A DNA stretch of 6,529 bases from Candidatus Dormiibacterota bacterium (GTDB lineage Bacteria; Chloroflexota; Dormibacteria; UBA8260; Bog-877): positions 1-6,529 of the forward strand of contig PLTL01000313.1 of assembly GCA_003164475.1 (NCBI GenBank). The letters run 5' to 3'. Below the pieces are notes generated by a model. It was not told the DNA's origin. It worked only from the letters and a program-made list of their open reading frames with translations, and searched no databases. Shown here in pieces: positions 5,013-6,529 of the stretch (the stretch's first letter is position 1; each line of letters begins with the position of its first letter). The translations under genes were made by a program, and so were the position numbers.

Positions 5013-5050
5013 TCCCGGTCATCCCCACGAACCGCGCCGTCCAGGGCCAG
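5002..5050 (+). repeat. Outer direct repeat, right copy (possible att site)
   Basis: This is the partner of the repeat at 2984-3031, starting TGTGAGGCTACTCCCG and ending CCAGGGCCAG, with three substitutions and one extra G. It begins 28 bp after the stop of the recombinase remnant, the usual place for the att site of an integrase gene. No tRNA gene is recognisable across it. Confidence 0.7.
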
Positions 5051-5088
5051 CTCGTCTACTCGGCCTCCTCGAGACCCCCGCCGCAACC

Positions 5089-5856
5089 TCAGCACGCCGG
5101 GAGCAGCAGACCAAGGTCAGCGCGGCGTGCCGCCTGCTCCACGATGCGTGCGTGCCATTCCTGGGGAGTGCGCAGCCGGCCCACGAAGCACACGTCGGCG
5201 AACAGGAAGCTCTGGGGATGCGGGGGCACGTCCCACACGCACAGGTCTTGGTCGGCGGGCTCGACGAGGTGGTCGAAGAGGCAGTGCAGCTCCGCCGGGG
5301 TGAGCCAGCGTCCGCGCTCGCAGTCGGGCGTGTAGGCGAGTCGCCTGCGGATGGTCAACTTCCAGATGTCCTCGTCCTCACGGTAGAGGGTGAGGTGGCA
5401 GGCTTTGTCAAAGCGGGCGGAGTCCCCGGCCCTGAGGCGGAGGCTCGCGAAGAATTCGAGGCTATCGTGGATGAATCGAGCCCACTCCAGACCATCCTCA
5501 TCGACAAAGACGCCCCACTTCGCCCGGGTGCCGGTGCCTGGGACGCACTGGGGGTCGAGCGCCGGGTACAGCCGACCCTGGGCCTGGAGGTCGGCGGCAC
5601 GGTCGTACTCCGCATCATGGGCGCTGCCGAAGGAGACCAGCCACAGCACCTGCCGGGTCTTGTCATGCCAGCGAACTCCCCGGCCGGTGCCGAAGTGGTA
5701 GGTGAAAGTGTCCGCCCGTTGCGCGGTTGCCAGCGGCTCGGTACCTGAGGAGGTGGCGCCGACACCGCCCAGGAACTTGGTCACTCCCCGGTGATCACCG
5801 GCCAACGGCGGCATGTCCTCTGCGAGGAAGCGGCACGTGACCCAGCGCTCAAGCAC
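5089..5856 (-). CDS. Unrecognised protein paired with an RHH regulator; toxin candidate
   Basis: This 255-aa soluble protein has no signal peptide or membrane helix. It is not a family I can name. Notable segments are FTYHFGTGRGVRWHDKTRQVLWLVSFG (about residues 51-77, beta-rich and aromatic), DLQAQGRLYPALDP (89-102), a helical part GLEWARFIHDSLEFFASLRLRAG (122-144) and basic KLTIRRRL (166-173). There are several Cys but no metal motif. It begins 37 bp after the ribbon-helix-helix gene on the same strand and shares its promoter, which is the order antitoxin then toxin; toxicity is an inference from context only. The GTG at 5856 has no Shine-Dalgarno. The ATG at 5814 (residue 15) has AGAGG only 2 nt away, so the start is uncertain. 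Length is larger than most RelE or PIN toxins, and it could be a metabolic enzyme or another effector. Confidence 0.7.
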   Translation of the reverse strand: MLERWVTCRFLAEDMPPLAGDHRGVTKFLGGVGATSSGTEPLATAQRADTFTYHFGTGRGVRWHDKTRQVLWLVSFGSAHDAEYDRAADLQAQGRLYPALDPQCVPGTGTRAKWGVFVDEDGLEWARFIHDSLEFFASLRLRAGDSARFDKACHLTLYREDEDIWKLTIRRRLAYTPDCERGRWLTPAELHCLFDHLVEPADQDLCVWDVPPHPQSFLFADVCFVGRLRTPQEWHARIVEQAARRADLGLLLPAC

Positions 5857-5893
5857 GGCAGGGAGCCTAGCGCAAACCCCGACGTCTTGCCAA

Positions 5894-6238
5894 TCAGTGG
5901 GCGGCGATCAGCATCCTCTCGCGGAGCCGCTGCTTGGCATCCCCGGTGGGCCGCTGCCTGGTGTCCCCGACCGGTCCGGCTGACGCCACACCGCCACGAA
6001 GAGACTCCTCGATCGCGGTGGTCATGCGCCCAACCAGCGCTCCCACGGTGTCAGGCGTAGAGTGGGCAAGTTCGCGGCCAAGGAGGCCGTTGTCGGCGAT
6101 CGCCCGCATCTGGGCATACACTGGCAGGGCCTCTTCGATGAGCTGCCCCTGGGGCACCTGGAAGTAGGCGGCGAGAAGCTCGAGAAGATGCTGGGTCTCG
6201 GGGGTGAGCCGCATCGCCTTGACGGTTCGGGTAGCCAT
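5894..6238 (-). CDS. Ribbon-helix-helix (CopG/Arc-type) regulator, antitoxin-like
   Basis: This 114-aa protein is likely a DNA-binding dimer that represses its own operon. Residues 4-11 (RTVKAMRL) fit the beta strand that enters the DNA groove. PETQHLLELLAAYFQ (13-27) is helix A, VPQ is the turn, and GQLIEEALPVYAQM (31-44) is helix B. The remaining 70 residues are longer than a minimal CopG and end basic (KQRLRERMLIAAH), a plausible partner-binding tail. The ATG at 6238 has no Shine-Dalgarno but sits exactly where transcription should start from the promoter at 6274-6245. The palindrome TGTTAACA in that promoter is a fitting operator. It is the first gene of a two-gene operon with the 255-aa protein. 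It could be a plain transcription regulator rather than an antitoxin. Confidence 0.8.
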   Translation of the reverse strand: MATRTVKAMRLTPETQHLLELLAAYFQVPQGQLIEEALPVYAQMRAIADNGLLGRELAHSTPDTVGALVGRMTTAIEESLRGGVASAGPVGDTRQRPTGDAKQRLRERMLIAAH

Positions 6239-6244
6239 GCCGGT

Positions 6245-6274
6245 AGTTTACTTGTTAACACCGCGTCCCGTCAA
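6245..6274 (-). promoter_or_regulatory. Promoter of the RHH operon, leaderless
   Basis: TTGACG (6274-6269) and TAAACT (6250-6245) are separated by 18 bp, which is close to the sigma-70 consensus. The -10 ends 6 nt before the ATG at 6238, so the mRNA should start at the start codon. Confidence 0.7.
6246..6260. promoter_or_regulatory. Candidate operator in the RHH promoter
   Basis: The 8-bp perfect palindrome TGTTAACA (6253-6260) lies inside the -35/-10 spacer. The related hexamer GTTTAC (6246-6251) is placed 8 bp before GTTAAC (6254-6259) and overlaps the -10. Repeated half-sites over a promoter are typical of ribbon-helix-helix autorepression, and the AT-rich patch stands out from the GC-rich surroundings. 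Confidence 0.5.
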
Positions 6275-6383
6275 GACGAACATTTGCTCGGAGTGGCGAT
6301 GCGGACATTGGCGACCCCAAGGTGGTCAGTGCGATCGCGGCCCCTCGCTTCCGGGCTTCCTAGGCCCGCACAGTGGCACGCGG

Positions 6384-6421
6384 TAGGCGCGTTCGGCCCG
6401 CTAGGCGGGGGCGAGCGCCTA
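6384..6421. repeat. 38-nt hairpin with 15 paired bases
   Basis: TAGGCGC (6384-6390) pairs with GCGCCTA (6415-6421). TCG (6393-6395) pairs with CGA (6412-6414). CCCGC (6397-6401) pairs with GCGGG (6405-6409) around the loop TAG. Only small bulges interrupt the stem. There is no T-tract on either strand. It lies about 110 bp upstream of the RHH promoter. Confidence 0.6.
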
Positions 6422-6529
6422 AGACGCGGAGATCACCCGCAAGCGGTCAGCCAGGCGGCAGGACGACCTAGCCTGACCTGTTGGATGGGCTCACCCCGGA
6501 AGGTTAGGGCTTCACCCCTTACCACTTAG

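Larger units (their letters stand above)
6239..6529. other. Right-end region without a convincing gene
   Basis: Apart from the RHH promoter and a 38-nt hairpin, nothing codes convincingly here. The plus-strand frame running to 6529 is antisense to the RHH gene and reads as low-complexity Arg/Gly/Pro without any domain. Minus-strand frames entering from the right edge meet stops within a few codons. Confidence 0.5.

Noticed and set aside
4948..5748. 266-aa plus-strand open frame antisense to the 255-aa protein
   Set aside because: It reads through the right outer repeat and has no recognisable domain. The minus-strand frame has better composition and an operon partner.
6062..6529. 155-aa plus-strand open frame at the right end
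   Set aside because: It begins antisense to the RHH gene and its second half is low-complexity basic sequence with no start signal.

Overview
The window is GC-rich (roughly two thirds G+C by eye), with compact genes and accessory character. No housekeeping gene, rRNA or tRNA was recognised. Three genes appear to have actinobacterial-style leaderless promoters, with a TANNNT -10 hexamer ending 6-7 nt before the ATG. A sigma-like regulator and a DUF4190-like membrane protein also fit Actinomycetota. The Thr-Pro-Thr-Ala-Thr-Pro stalk of the secreted protein is common in Chloroflexota too, so the phylum is left open.

Left part (1-2160): a minus-strand sigma-70-like helix-turn-helix protein (67-810) has a strong Shine-Dalgarno. 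It is followed almost immediately by the first codons of a probable membrane protein cut by the window edge (1-64). Divergent to it is a secreted, Thr/Pro-stalked, membrane-anchored protein (1159-2016). A minus-strand two-helix membrane protein of unknown function (2158-2964) converges on that gene.

Middle part (2984-5050) is the most interesting. Two copies of a 48-49 bp direct repeat bound about 2.07 kb. Inside lie three same-orientation copies of a different 24-33 bp repeat (A at 3109, B at 3900, C at 4710), spaced 791 and 810 bp. Between A and B is one small P-loop ATPase/kinase gene. Between B and C is one small three-helix membrane protein gene. After C comes the C-terminal remnant of a tyrosine recombinase, which ends just before the right outer repeat. 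Each inner repeat is preceded by a hairpin-forming inverted repeat. The layout looks like a small cassette array or decayed integrative element, and it is the best candidate for something undescribed.

Right part (5089-6529): a minus-strand two-gene operon encodes a 114-aa ribbon-helix-helix protein followed by a 255-aa protein of unrecognised family. Its promoter is near consensus (TTGACG, 18 bp, TAAACT) and has the palindrome TGTTAACA in the spacer. This is the layout of an autoregulated toxin-antitoxin-like module, though toxin activity is only inferred. The last 290 bp hold no convincing gene but do contain a 38-nt hairpin.
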